This document shows positions 50,097 through 62,903 of a stretch of 64,000 nucleotides of DNA, piece by piece. The DNA comes from Apostichopus japonicus. Its lineage: Eukaryota > Echinodermata > Holothuroidea > Aspidochirotida > Stichopodidae. The notes under the pieces are model-generated. The model was given only the letters and a program-made list of their open reading frames with translations. It searched no databases and had not been told where the DNA came from. The position numbers and the translations under genes were made by a program. The stretch lies in the NCBI RefSeq assembly GCF_037975245.1, contig NC_092580.1, positions 32,389,001-32,453,000 on the forward strand. The letters run 5' to 3'. Every line of letters begins with the position of its first letter. Position 1 is the stretch's first letter.

Positions 50097-50872
50097 ACTT
50101 GAATGGGAGGGAGTTTTCTGAAGAGTGCTAAATTTTGGTCTAGTCTCAGATTATATCTTATTATGTTCCAATCCATGGCTACTATAAATTTGAGATATAA
50201 AAACATAACAAAAATTAATAACGACACTGAGAATATTAAACTCCAATCCCGATAGGACATAATTTTATTATAAGGTTACAAAAGTTCACAATTTATGCAG
50301 AATTATTGCAAGGAACAAAGAAAAGAAGAAAGGAAACAAAGAGTAATGCGAATTCAAAACTTTCTGGATTATTTTTTTGAAGTGACAGTTGCAGAATGAG
50401 TTTGTTGTAAAAGCTGCGTTTTAATTTTTTGTTAACTTCTTTTGACAATTATTTCATACAAAACGTTTCATTACTTTCATTACAAAAATGTTCCCTTTTC
50501 TGATCAGTACAAAACATCTCTTAATTATTCAGAGAAAACAATCCGGGATGATGAGAGGAATACAGAGGTAAAGAGATAATTAAAACATCTTTTACTGACG
50601 CTTCATAGCAACATATGCTGGAATTCATCACCACTGTACGGGTGCCCTGTATTGTCGACCTAACAAGCGTAATACTTAATCAGGTTTATCAAAGAATAGG
50701 GATACTTTTTTAAAGAAATTAAAAGTTATACCCAAGACAGAGATTTGGGAGGGAAAGGAAATAAGTTGATCCACTCTCAACACCCCTCCTAGCCCCCCCC
50801 CCCCCTTCCCTTACATCGAGACTTTAGCTGTGTGGTCATGACGATGTTATACCCCTGATCAAGTGAGTATAA
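50097..50872. other. Spacer, nothing recognised
   Basis: AT-rich with a poly-C run near 50793; no gene or structured repeat found. Confidence 0.45.
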
Positions 50873-51229
50873 CTTAAAGGGTGTGAAGACTCGCGCAAAA
50901 AGAAACGGATAATGCCGGTAATCTGACCTAGTTTCGAATGAAGTGTTAGACACCACCATCGATCCCAGAAAATACACAGCGTGCTACCGTCGGTAATTAG
51001 ACACTGGTGTACAGTTAATACATACAGCTGCGGTCAATACCCACAGCAAAGTGTACAAACGATACAGCGATGGACATCTCAGGTCCAGCTCAAGATAACA
51101 AGGTATCGCGTTTCATTACTGTCTGCATTTTGTAGCGACAAGAGCAAAACTTCACTTGCACTCAACGGAAAGTTAACTTTTTAAAGATAGCGGCACGCTG
51201 TTTTGGGCTAGTCTTCAATGCCTTTAAGG
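50873..51229. mobile_element. MITE with GAAGACTCGC termini, copy 2
   Basis: Full-length relative of 14311-14681 (same orientation), sharing blocks such as GGTAATCTGACCTAGTTTCG and ACACCACCATCGATCCCAGA. Here the inverted ends are clearer: CTTAAAGGGTGTGAAGACTC at the left against CCTTAAAGGCATTGAAGACT read inward from the right. Confidence 0.8.
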
Positions 51230-51960
51230 AAAGGGATATACTGAAACATGATCAAGTGAAAGTTTACAATTATAAATATAAGTATGGTTTATATTGGATA
51301 ATAATTAACAATGAGGCCTGAGACGAGAAGGTGACTTTATCATCAAATTTTGTATTTTTAAAGGATCATTCCGGAAAGTTAACATTATGTAAATCAGAGA
51401 CGGGGTTGCTATAGAGACGAATACGACCTGCACTATGAGATTTCCAGTTTTGTTGAACTGACAAATTAGAAAGCTAAACTCTCCCATATAAAACTGACTG
51501 CTGCGGATATGCGACACCATTCATGCCACATTGTGTGATGCTGTACGTGTATAAAGCATGTATATGGATTAACATAAGCAGTACACACACACAGTAGAAG
51601 AAATGACTTTTTGCTTATGACGTCATACGACCAGTGACATGATACTATCATTAGCAAAAGGCTGATGCAAATCGGACAACCAAAATGTAACGCTGTGTTG
51701 AGAAGTTCGATTGAGCATTATCTAAATTGAAGATATCATTTTGGAAGACAATGTGTAAATTAAATGTCTCGAATATAATACAAAAATAGCCCCCCCCCCC
51801 CTGCCCGCCAAAGTAGACCCATTCATACAGGTATACACTGCTATCGCTGATTATGACATGATAATACACTGCAAAATAGATATAGGTCTATACGCCGGTT
51901 TGAATATTCATTATTTTACATACGACTAGAGCGCATGCGCTTACACTTCCAAGGAATTCC

Positions 51961-52094
51961 ATGTGTAGTATCTGTTCCCGACGATGATCACACAGTCACA
52001 GTCCCGATGCAAGGGGACTGGGGTTGAGAGCGGATCAGTCGTTTGGTAGTTTGGTTTTCGTGCCCAGGTTCTTTCCTGGGCGACTTTTTCTTAG
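51961..52094 (+). mobile_element. U2-snRNA-headed SINE-like element, copy 2 (5' truncated)
   Basis: Starts within the U2-like head at ATGTGTAGTATCTGTTCC, which matches the branch-site recognition region of U2 (GTGTAGTATCTGTTC). Body GATGATCACACAGTCACAGT and GGTTGAGAGCGGATCAGTCG and tail GGTTCTTTCCTGGGCGAC match copy 1. Together copies 1 and 2 extend the U2 match to about the first 40 nucleotides of the snRNA. Confidence 0.75.
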
Positions 52095-52292
52095 AAAGTA
52101 GACTAGAGAGACAAAAATATCTACTTGTCATGCTTGAAAAGAAATCGCTGACTGGCACCGTCTAGCAATTTGACGGAAAACTTTCCACCATTGAATAAAA
52201 CATAAACATTAATAGGATGTTATTTTTCGGAATAAAGTTGATTGGAAAGTACCCTAAGTCAAACCTCCTGTAAATGAAAAAGAAAAACAAAA

Positions 52293-55200
52293 TCAAGGTT
52301 TCTTGGTAACTTTTTTGTCTTTCCATGTCTTTGGTTTTAGGCTTTTAGGCTTTCTGTTTCTACAGTACCTTGGACATGACGGCGAAACATTGGGTGTGCG
52401 TGCCGGGAAATTTCCCCTCACCCGTGGTTTTTTCATTCTCTCTTCTGTTTCGTCGCCCGTGTCGTCAGTTTGTTCAGGTAGCCCGGGCTCGTCATTTCGA
52501 TGCAATAACGAGGGACAAGAGAGCACGTAATCCGGCAGGCGTAACTCGATTATTACGTCATTCGAAATATCGCTGATCTGATCTACACGGTCACACACGT
52601 TGAGGTGTTGAATGATGTTCACTAATGACATAGAAATTAATAAAGAAAAAAAGTATAACCTAATAAGAGAAGTGATTTCTTTTTCTTTATGAAGAACAAA
52701 ACTTTAAAACAATAGTGACTCAATAACTACGGAGCTCTCAAGATAGTTAATTTGATACACAAACTACAACATCACAATATTTGATGTAATAGTATTTCTT
52801 AAACAATCAAAACCAATTCTTGATATGCAAGGATTCATTGAGGCATAATCCGTTTGATATGTTGAAATCTAATATAATCAATCATACAAGAAGAATGGCA
52901 AAAATTTAGAAAGAAAATAAATCCCTACAAGACGGAAACAAGTCGAATTGGGTTTTATTAATCTTACTTGCATATTTGATGGACTACAGTATATGTTTTT
53001 TCTTGAGATATGAGATTCGATTAACATTTCTTGACGATAAAAATTAAAACCCAACAATGTGATTTCTGCAACGTTTTATATTTAATCTCGGGTGCCCATA
53101 GGGCTCGTCGGGGCCCGGGGCTGCACCCCCTGCTTTCCCCTTCCCCTCCCCCATCCATCCTCCTCCTCTCAAACAAAAACTGATACCTCATTCTATTTTT
53201 CCATATTAAGAACAAGGCACTTCATACTTGCACTCATGTCAAAATGATCTAGTCTGAAGTTTCCTGTCTCTTACGCGAGACGGCCTTATCTGAAGGAACT
53301 TTGACGATGAAGTTTATGGTACATAGGCTATAAACCTACCCAGAGAGTCGTTGTATTATTAAATATACGCAAAACATTAATTTTATTGCTATACTGACCG
53401 TTTATCCCACTGCTATGAGTTCAGTTTGTATATCATGTAACACAATTAAGTTGAGAGGAACGATCCTGTAAACACCAGCGGCTTCTCGATTAAATTGAAT
53501 GGACTATACTTAGTCTATCATGCACACAGTATAGTTGAATCAGCTTATCAATAGCAACACAAATCAATAGAAAAATATGATATATTTTATGACTTCAAAT
53601 AACATGTTAAGGCCTGAAGTGTATCATACAACATTGTCGAAGACATTTAGTGTTGGATGCCATTCGTATGAATTTCACGGTCATTGTTTAATTGAAGATT
53701 AGAGGCCATTCTTTGAATTCGTAATTAGAATTGATAAAACATTTAATTAATAGTGAGGGCGTTATCATTGCCGTTGCTTTAAAGAAACATCGAAGACAGT
53801 TATCTTACTTAAGTGTGATTATCTTGAAAACCGAAAATAAAGTCACATAAACATCACTTTATCACCCGTTTCCTCTCTTCTTTGCCCTATGACATCACAA
53901 CTTAAACTTCTGCCTTTAAAATCATTCAGTGAGGAAAAGCTTTCTTTATTCGCTTACCGTGAAATAAGTAAGCGTTCCCGCGCTTTAGTTGAGACAACCC
54001 ACGTGATGTGTCGTCTGCATAGATAGTTACTACTGTATTCAAGTATTCCGAATCCAAACCTTTGAAGATTTCGTCAATATAGACCTGATATTCAACTATC
54101 CCACTTGCATGTCTTCTGGTTTCCTCCCTCTGGTATTGTGGATATGATCTGGAACGTAAGCCGTGTTGCGCTGCGTCGACTATCGTTCCTTGAAATGCTA
54201 AAGATATAGAAACCATAGAAACTAACCAGCCATCATGTAATTACGTCACTTCTACGTCGTTCATGAAAGTGCTAAGGCTGCAGATATAATACTGTCAGAC
54301 ATTTACCAGAGATCCTGTTGTCAAGTACAGTGCTACAGCATTTGATTATATAATGGTACTATTACACTTTATCACGGTCATGAACTTCCACTCAAAGGGG
54401 CATAACAGAAAAAGGATAAATTTAACGAAAAAAGGCATATTATGAAGGCTTACAGATGTGCATGTTTGTTGGCGTGCCATCATATTTTGTGCTTGCATGT
54501 TAAACAGTATAAATCAACTAATGCTGGTTTAAAACCAGTTGGATTCAATGTGATTTATGATATTTTACAAATTCGTTGGTAGAATTTGGGGAGATGTATC
54601 AACGAGTGTCGTCAATGAAGGGTGCAAAGTACTATATTAACCTTCTCATAACCTAGCTGAATATAGGGGTCATGTTATTAATTCTATATCTAAGCTCTGG
54701 AGGCCACGACAAGTAAGTCTTTCAGCTTGTAAGTCGGTGGAATAAATTAATTGTGATATATGCCACCAAGAACAATACACTAGAGATGTACTTGTAGTTG
54801 GTCGAAAAAACAATTAAGTGTTAGTGCTATAGTTATGTACTGCATGTTTGCCGTGTTTTGGAGGAAGTGAAGGGGGTCGGGAGGACCCATCAGGACAGTG
54901 TAACATATATACAAGGGTGCGAGATGGGCTAGATGGTTGAGTGAGGATCCATAAGATAATTTAGGGATCGGCTCACTATTTATATTTATGTGTATAAAAG
55001 CAGTATTGTAATTATTCTGTATACCAGGTTGTGCAACTCTAAATTTATCACGTTGAAGGAAAACGGTTAAACCCTATATAGGAAACATGGTAAACGGGCT
55101 TGCCATCAAATTTTGATTAACTCTGCTGTTTCGAGCCCACGCTCATAGGAAGGTTTATGATTGAGCTATATACCCACAATATGAATATTAATATACTTAT

Positions 55201-55547
55201 GTTCGTATACTGATATAGGCCTAGCTAATAATACATATCAGAGCAATAAAGCCAACTGAAGTGAAATTATACGTTTTCAAGGACAATGCTACTATTCTTC
55301 TTTCCATTCAACATTTAATTATCCAATAGTCATTGGTATCACAGTGAATATACACTTGTGAAAAAAAACACTATAAAATTCGATAAAAGTAGGCATATAT
55401 ACACTTACAGAAAGAACTCGAGCAGTACGCTCTCTGTATGGATGTGACATCCCGATCACACAAACTGCAGTCTGACGTCACTTGGAGTGTTAGTGCGCAT
55501 GTCATAAGAACGATGCGTCCATAGATTAGGATGCCCGGTGAATTCAT
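52293..55547 (-). CDS. TIMP-like secreted protein (NTR domain), three exons
   Basis: Exons 55547-55409, 54197-53958 and 52621-52293; both junctions are phase 1 with GT-AG borders, giving 235 residues (TIMPs 190-230). Exon 1 codes a signal peptide (MNSPGILIYGRIVLMTCALT...) ending near TSD, then CSLCDRDVTSIQRAYCSS, placed like the CxC...FC start of TIMPs. Exon 2 has FQGTIVDAA, EYQVYIDEIFKG and a strand TVVTIYADD followed by NAYLFH, the order of strands in a TIMP N-terminal domain (IKMFKG, EYLIAG). Exon 3 starts HLNVCDRV, like ITLCDF, then a strongly basic Lys/Arg/Pro-rich tail with SCPRYC. TIMPs inhibit metalloproteinases outside the cell; holothurian tensilins, TIMP relatives, stiffen collagenous tissue. 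Odd: CxxC replaces the N-terminal CxC, exon 2 has no Cys (the Cys70 equivalent is missing), and the C-terminal TIMP domain is replaced by the basic tail. Metalloproteinase inhibition is therefore doubtful. Confidence 0.78.
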
Positions 55548-58500
55548 GATCGAAAGTAGTACTTTGCGAGTAGAACTGATGTAAAACAAAAAATAATAAT
55601 GAATATAAATAAAAACATTCTTTATGTGGTCATTATTTTAATAATATCATCATATGGGCATCAAATTTTACATGTTCATAGTTTAAACGATTATGTGCTA
55701 CAATATTCACATCGTTCTTACATTACTAAAACATCCGATTATTTACCCGATCAACTACGGTTATACAAGTCAAATGTTAATGTGTGACAATTATAGTTTC
55801 TTTGATTAATTCTGTTTTAGTTAGATAATATGGATTCAAACAATTGTTGACAAATTCATGAAACCTTATACTTGTTCTTAGAATATTCACTTATTGTTTT
55901 CTTTTTATTACCATTGTTGAAATTATCGAAATCTGAAATCAATCACCAATACATATATGTGATTTAAATAAAACATGACAAATTGGTCGAATTACATTAA
56001 AGCATCAAAGCATCTAATAATAACTAGATAAATGTTTAAAAAATAAAAATAAAACTTGGTAACTCAATTATATATAGGGTTACACAGCGTCATTAGCCTT
56101 CATCATGATTTAACGTTATCAGTATTATTCCCAACTATGCTAGAAGTCAAATTATGGTCAGTAATTAATGCTAAAACATTAACAAGATTTTTACTTCCAC
56201 TGTAAAAGTAGAGATGTTTTTTCATTATATATTTCAATAATCCTCAATTGCTATAGGAATAATTTGGTGGATCAGAACCTCTGAGCAATTACTTTTGAAA
56301 AACTTCTAGCAATTTCTAGCATGCTAAAATGTGGGGCAAATACTGACTACCTTTATGAATTCATATATTATGTTCATATTTCTTTATAAATGACATTAAT
56401 ATTTCAATCCAAAATGCGTTATTGCGATGTAATTAGCGCAATGACATTTTCTTGACATGCAAAATGATGATGATTTTGAGGTTAGTTCCACCAACGTCAC
56501 CATGATTATAATTATAATTGAAATGAGGACCAAGATTCTGTTTCGTATATAATATATTTTATGCTATTTTATGTATATATTACACTGATATGTATTGCTA
56601 AGAAATGAAATGAACGATCGCGAGATGAAACGAAATGAGATGAAATAAGATACAATGAAAGTAACGAAATGATGTTGAAGGTATAAACTAAAGGAACTGA
56701 AATGAACAAATATCATCTCGGACGATTCTCAATGGGTATTCTCAACTTGTCCCTTAAACACGGCGCCATGAACCCTCTTTCGTAATCTATTGTTTCTTAT
56801 CTTTTAATTTGCATAATAATACCATCAATATAAAATGAAAATCAAACTATTACAATATTACACATCAAATTATAAATCAGTATCAAACATCCCTTCATGG
56901 ATGTCTGTTTTCGTTACTTTCATTCGATCATCCTCGTACTGGTTAGAAGTCACCCCCCCCCCACCCCCTTGCTGTAGTTGGTACATATATATGGTTATGA
57001 CTATATTATAAAAGACTTAACTACACAAATGAATCATAAAATAACAACTATATTGTATAGTAACTTTACGTATTACGTCCCTTTTAAAACCAATTGGTTC
57101 CAATAATTTTGCCTAAAAAAAATTAAATACTGGCAAACATTTTTCTGGTATTTCCTATGTTGATAGAACAAAATTAGCTTTACTGAAATTACAAGAACGA
57201 GCCCTGAACATAATTATAAAGGTGTGCTCTTTAAGCAAACTGCCAACATTTGACTATGGCTTGTTTTTTTTAATCTTCACTCAACCGTTCTTTTTTATGG
57301 CGGCGGGGTGTATAATAGTGTATCCATGGCTTTAAAGTGAATTTCGCTGCAGCATGTTCATATGATTACCTGCAGTGGTGTGAATTTATATATTTCAGAT
57401 GAAAATCGCTTATAGGCATTTTTATATTTTCAAAGCTAAAATAACAGAATTAAAACTGAACTGGTGTTGCTTTACTTACTGTATAATTCGATGGAAACCA
57501 GAAAAGGAGCAAGAACTAAGAACTATCCACAATCCCTCTTCTTTTCGACGCAAACAACTCTACTTCGATATCATTCTATTCAGGTTTTTTTTATACCATT
57601 TGTCGACATCAAAAAAAGGTTAAATTACAGTGAAAATTTATCATTTTGAACAGATCATATACATGCGCAGAAAGGCATTTTTCTTCCGTTATGCTGGTAG
57701 TTCGCTACCAGGAGGCTACTACCGTATATATATAGATTGAGCGTTGCCTACTATATGTGGAAAACTTTGGAGTTCCTTGAATGAAATCATTTTCTTGTAT
57801 TTTACTATACCTTTAGGTTACATCTATAAAGATGTATATATAGGGTTACCAGAGGCTTTAATCATTTCCTGAAACTAAAGATTGATATTATGGTCTGAGT
57901 TTAAAGACGTTTATAGTCCAGGGTTTACTTATTTTTAACAGATGATGGAGAACTAGATTCTAAGGTTTGCATTCAATTCGTACATTTAAAATGTTTTCCA
58001 AATATTGAAATATAGTATATGTACCATATGGGAAAATGAAGCAAAAAATGGTGTGCACGGATACCACACAGTGAATACGTTTAATTAATTTGTCTTGGAA
58101 ATCTTCAGTATATTTTAAGTAATATTAGCCTATTAAATTATATTGCAAGTTTTCAAGTTGAAAAATATCGGCTCCCCATTTGATAAGTCATCGGTATTTC
58201 TCAAAATTTTAACTATTCAAACGTATTTTCCACGGAGCCTTCTATCATCCAAATTATTCAAAAAACGTTGGAGGAGTAAATAAGTAGTCAGGTAAATATC
58301 TTGCTTGATGAAGTCAGTTTAACAGTATCATGGGCTATTTGAATTTGAAGGCATTGCCGGTGATCTTGGAACTAATTTGCATAATTTGCTTTGATGTAAT
58401 ATAGGCCTATTGCTTTAACCAAGATTTCAAACCAACTCCAAGGGAAATAATGGATATTTTATTGCGTGTTTTTCTTCGCCCTTGCCGGGATTTCATTTCT

Positions 58501-58688
58501 TACTTCTTCAGTTGAAACGTCTTAAAATTTTAACAGGTATTACATACCACGCCTATAACACGTGATCCCTTAAACCAGAGTTCATTCACTGTGTATATTC
58601 ATTTACAAGCTTATTTCAAAGTTAAGATGATTTTTTTCGCTACGTTGTTGTAGTTTGCTTTTGACTTTATATGATTTCATAAACTAGT
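55548..58688. other. Spacer, AT-rich
   Basis: No exon or RNA recognised. It includes a low-complexity GAAATGA-type stretch at 56603-56705 and a poly-C run near 56953. Confidence 0.5.
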
Positions 58689-58860
58689 TTGGAATTATTT
58701 GGCTATACCGCGGTAACCGCTTAACCGCTCAAAGAAAGAAATGGCTATACGTGTCTTACTAATAATAAATATTATTCGGCTATACCGGTAACCGCTTAAC
58801 CGTTCAAAAAGAGAAAAGGCTGTAGTGTGTCTGACTAATCATAAATATAAATTGTTTAGG
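58689..58860. repeat. Tandem dimer of an about 88-bp unit
   Basis: Both halves carry GGCTATACCG(CG)GTAACCGCTTAACCG, then an A-rich patch, GGCT(A)TA and CTAATNATAAATAT. Each half contains the partial palindrome CGGTTAAGCGGTTACC. Confidence 0.75.
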
Positions 58861-58970
58861 TAAGAATGTTGTTTGCATATTCAGTAGTCTTGTCTTATTA
58901 GAAGTTAGCAGCTTCAACCATGTTTTTTAAAAAGACACACAAAGTTTCTTCTGAGTACATTACAATCAGG

Positions 58971-59170
58971 CGCGTATCCAGGGGGGGCGTTGAGGGCGCG
59001 CGCCCCCCCGGGTAAGAAGAAGAAGAAGAGAGAAAAAAAGAGAGAAGAAGAAAGGGAAAAGGAGGGGGAAAAGTAGGAGGAAGGAGAGAAAGGATGGAAA
59101 AAGAAAAAGGAGAAAAAGGAGGGAACAGAAGAAATCGCCAAGACACCGGGAAGAGAAAGAGGAACAGTGC
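58971..59170. mobile_element. hAT-type terminus followed by a purine tract
   Basis: CAGGCGCGTATCCAGGGGGG is a typical hAT-like left end. It runs into a 150-base, almost pure A/G stretch (59013-59165). A second end-like word, CAGTGACGGATCGAGAAGGG, lies at 59203. The minus-strand Phe/Ser/Leu-rich frames across the tract are artefacts. Boundaries and target duplication are not resolved. Confidence 0.45.
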
Positions 59171-59920
59171 ACTGATCCCTATTATATACACAGGGTAGCC
59201 AGTGACGGATCGAGAAGGGGCGTCCGCCTCAGCCCACCCTTTACACCGACAACTCCATTTTTGACGTTTCCATTTTCCTCTCTCACTAATATTTACATAT
59301 ACTTTATATAGTATATCATGGCGCGTGTTTGTGCATGGACGCCTTAAACAATTGTAAAATTGTGCTATGAAACCAATTGTGGCTGGTCTTGAACTCGGCC
59401 TAGTCGTCTGGGAACATGACGCATTTCGGTATTAGCCCAGGATCTATATTTGAACTGCACTAGACATGTCCTTCGATGCAACACTGTCATCCAAATGATA
59501 AAATGTTATACAACGGAAACCGAATGCTAATTGTAACCCCACCCCTAGTACCGTAACTCATACAATGAATCTAAAAATAAAAACTAAAAATTCCGCATGC
59601 GATTTGAGAATTGAGCACATTTCCTGCTAATATCATGTAGTGGATCCAAAGGTGTATCATTGCCGGCGGGGGGGGGGGGGGGGTGTGGGGGGGGGGGGTG
59701 TGGGGGGGGGCAGACGCACACATCACTTCTTGAGATTGTTCCCACCTGCATGAAAACGCGCGCCCCTCAACCCTTCGCCCACCCCTCTTCCCGATGAGTT
59801 ACGAAACCAGACCCATCGTATACAAAAGTCTACTTGGATTATTTGTCCCCTGATTTTATTCTGCAGATGCCCATGCATTTCCCCAAACTAAAGTTCTAAG
59901 CCATGAGATCTAAAACTTAA
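59171..59920. other. Spacer with poly-G block
   Basis: A 50-base G-rich block at 59666-59710; otherwise unremarkable. Confidence 0.5.
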
Positions 59921-59924
59921 GGAT

Positions 59925-60045
59925 GTTTGGGAGCATCATTGGGTCTGGGAAGTGTTATTTCCGGTGATCTAGGAGGTGTATTTGCCAAAAATTTCTTGTA
60001 CGCTACGCGCGAACCCATGGTCGCGCTCCGCTTAGATAGTATCAG
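59925..60045 (-). mobile_element. Fragment of the hAT-like family
   Basis: Reverse complement carries ACTATCTAAGCGGAGCG, GCGTAGCGTACAAGAAATTT and CCTAGATCACCGGAAAT, matching the blocks at 38655-38765 and 49875-49975. Ends not found. Confidence 0.65.
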
Positions 60046-60510
60046 AGAACAGTCACGCGTCCCCAACATTATCCACGACTGATCTGCGCCCATGCACCGA
60101 TAAATTAACTGTGACTGAATTTTCGAAATTTCCCTGACCAACATTCCTAAACAATCTTCCATCTTCTCGTGCAATTTTGACCGGTCTGTTAGGGGTTGAA
60201 GGAGGTTTTTCTGTATTGGCTGTCCATGGATAAAATTTTGTGCAACATTATGGGTACGTTCTGAAGTGAATTCATTTCACGAGAAGTGTGACTTCTCAAA
60301 TTCTGAACGAATAATGGGCTTAAAACCTTGAAAAGTGGGGCTGACGGGTATTGTGGGCCGTGAGGTAGAATCACCTACAAAAGCAATGATCCACAGGAGA
60401 TGCGACGAGGTCGAACATGATGTGTGACTGGTGACAATCTTCATAAAGGTTATGGATGGAAATAAAAATATTGGGAAAATACTTGATTAACTCAGGCAAT
60501 AGTTAACATC

Positions 60511-60668
60511 TAGTTGGTCATTTTCAAGCCCGAGATTTGCCATTTCCAGTGATCTGGGGGGTGTCAAAACCAGAACTTTTCTTGTACGCTGCGCGCCAAC
60601 CGATGGTGGCGGTCCGCTTAGATAGCCATTCGCGCCCCCCGGGTTAGAAAATCCTGGAAACGCCCCTG
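60511..60668 (-). mobile_element. Fragment of the hAT-like family with one terminus
   Basis: Reverse complement starts CAGGGGCGTTTCCAGGATTT at 60668, then the CTATCTAAGCGGACCGCCAC...TACAAGAAAAGTT block and CCAGATCACTGGAAATGGC. One end is present; the other is undetermined. Confidence 0.65.
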
Positions 60669-60900
60669 AAAGGAGACAACAGCATAAAACGGCAAACAAC
60701 ATAAAAGTAAACAACATAATACATGGCCCTTTCGGCGTTCCATAGTCAACATTGTTCTTTGAGCAGCGACTGTTTGAACATGTACTATAAGCAGTATACT
60801 ATAAACTGAAAAGAACCAATCATGAACAGTATATTGTTTTTTAATAGGCAAATCATATCTTATACCGGATAATATGTTATTTGTGAATGTATGTTATTTC

Positions 60901-60986
60901 GTTGTTTGGTGCCCAGGTTCTTTCCTGGGTGACTAAATCGCTCTCGGCCTTTTGCCTAACATCATGCATGTGTAGAATCTGTGTCT
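60901..60986 (+). mobile_element. U2-snRNA-headed SINE-like element, copy 3 (tail then head)
   Basis: A tail piece (TGCCCAGGTTCTTTCCTGGG, 60909-60930) is followed directly by a head ATCGCTCTCGGCCTTTTGCC (60937) with ATGTGTAGAATCTGTG after it, matching U2 nucleotides 1 to about 40 with few changes. Tail-before-head order suggests a dimer or an insertion of one copy at the end of another. Confidence 0.65.
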
Positions 60987-61524
60987 ACGGGAATCTGCCC
61001 AATTTGCATAAAACGTATAACGTATACCCTCGCCTCTGTTTTGTACTTCATGATATCACGTGACAATAAATGCTGCGTATACCCCGCTTCAGGAATGCGG
61101 CGAACGTGATATGACGTAAAGTTATAGAAAAGAACCAATCACGAAAAAGCAATCGTTTTTTAATGAGTTAAACATAAGTTATGCCGGATAATTTGTGATT
61201 TGTGATGGTATTTTCATTTCATTTATTTTTTCCATTTCCTCACAATGTTTATATAATAAAAAGACGGTGAAGACAATACCATGCAAAGAAAATAATAAGT
61301 AATAAATCATATAAAAGAAAAATAATGGAAATTACGGAGTGTATGTTATTTTAGAATTCGAACACTTATTGTGAATGTAGTTAAAAACCTTCCCAAATAG
61401 TCGAATTGACTATCTGGATGAAGGTTTACTTATATTAAGCTATTTTTTTGTGAAAGTACTGGGAGACTTTGAATATCATGAGTACAGTATAGCATTATTT
61501 TCTATTTCTGGGGGAATCGTTCGC

Positions 61525-61617
61525 TCTTTGGTTTTTCGTGGCCAGGTGCTTATCTGGGTGACTTTTTTTAAAGAGTATCGCGATACACACATGGCGATGA
61601 TCACACAGTCACAATCT
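61525..61617 (+). mobile_element. U2-SINE-like fragments, copy 4
   Basis: Tail-like TCGTGGCCAGGTGCTTATCT followed by body words GATGATCACACAGTCACAAT. Again tail precedes body, as in copy 3. No recognisable U2 head here. Confidence 0.5.
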
Positions 61618-62680
61618 CGTTTTGTTGTTTTGTTGCATTTGGCCAATATAATAGCTTACCAACATATACTACACATGACCAGAAGGTTTCAAAACTTAAC
61701 TTAAGGACACTCTTTTCAGCACCTTGTGAGAGTTTTAGAATCAGTAATTATTTGCAAGGTATCAGCATATGATTGTGATAATGTTTCAAATTCATAGGTT
61801 TGCATAGTGACAGCATGATAAGGAAGTACTCACGGAACTTTGGTTCATCAAAGTAACATTTTCCCTCATATTTCATGCAGTCCCTTAAGTTTAACTTAAA
61901 GCAAACTCCCTATAGAAACCATCTTGACAGTAGCCGAAATTTAAACTATTATATATACCAGTTAGATATATTGCAACATTATAGCTTTACCAATTTCAGG
62001 GTGGTAACTTGCTAAAATGGTTCAAGTGATTCCATGTCATTGAGAATTGTTGAATTAGGAAACAGATGTCTCAATTTGGGGAAATGAACTTGAGAGTGGT
62101 TGTAGTTCATAGTGACAAATAGCTGACTTTGTAGCATATTAGATGACAATACTGATGACATATAGGCTATAAGGCCAGTTTTAGAGGTGTTCAATATGAA
62201 GAGAAAATTTGGCAACGGTGGTCTCCCCCCTCTCTCACCCCCTCTCTCTCTGCCCTGAAAACAATTGTGTGCATATGCTCATGGATTCGTCTTAATAAAC
62301 GCCTCAGTTTAAAACCTGTTTTCATATGGAAGAAGGGTCCTCTAAATGTCTAACAGATGAATGGATGAATGTACCTTGACTCATCATAGGGTCAATGTCC
62401 TCGTTTTATCAATTCGATACATCCAAAGATAATTAATTCGACCATACCTTAGTAACTACTGAATTGGGCCTACTACATTGTCCTCTGAAATAAATATAGG
62501 CGTGCCGCTATTTTGTCTGCAAGTGGTGTGCGCCTCTACGTGCATTGTAGATTTACTTTTCCTTTAATTATTATAAAGTTAGGTCAAGAGCGCATTGGTA
62601 GTAATAGAAGGGGATGAAGCCGCACTAATTCGTGAGAGAACAAATACAAGAAAAAACAAAAATCAAGAAACGACATAATT
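61618..62680. other. Spacer, nothing recognised
   Basis: Short open frames only; no repeat or RNA recognised. Confidence 0.45.
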
Positions 62681-62694
62681 TTTATTCATTTATT
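62681..62694 (-). terminator. Polyadenylation signals of the 63-kb gene
   Basis: Two AATAAA words on the minus strand (62681-62686, 62689-62694), about 210 bases after the stop codon at 62904, a normal 3' UTR length. Confidence 0.5.
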
Positions 62695-62719
62695 TATAGC
62701 AGACTGATACCAAAAAATG

Positions 62720-62840
62720 TTGGTTCATAAATTTTTGGTTCATAAATTTTTGGTAAATAAATTTTTGGTAAATAAAGTTTTGGTAAATAAATTTTTGGTA
62801 AATAAATTTTTGGTAAATAAATTTTTGGTAAATAAATTTT
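62720..62840. repeat. 16-bp tandem repeat, about 8 copies
   Basis: Unit TTGGTAAATAAATTTT; the first two copies read TTGGTTCATAAATTTT. It lies within the probable 3' UTR of the 63-kb gene. Confidence 0.93.
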
Positions 62841-62903
62841 ACAGAAAAAAATTAATTAATAAGTTTTAGGTTTTGGAAAAAAATAAAAAATGTAACATGA
62901 CAC

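Noticed and set aside
58898-59191. Phe/Ser/Leu-rich minus-strand frames that look like membrane proteins
   Set aside because: They are the reverse of the A/G tract; low complexity, three overlapping frames.
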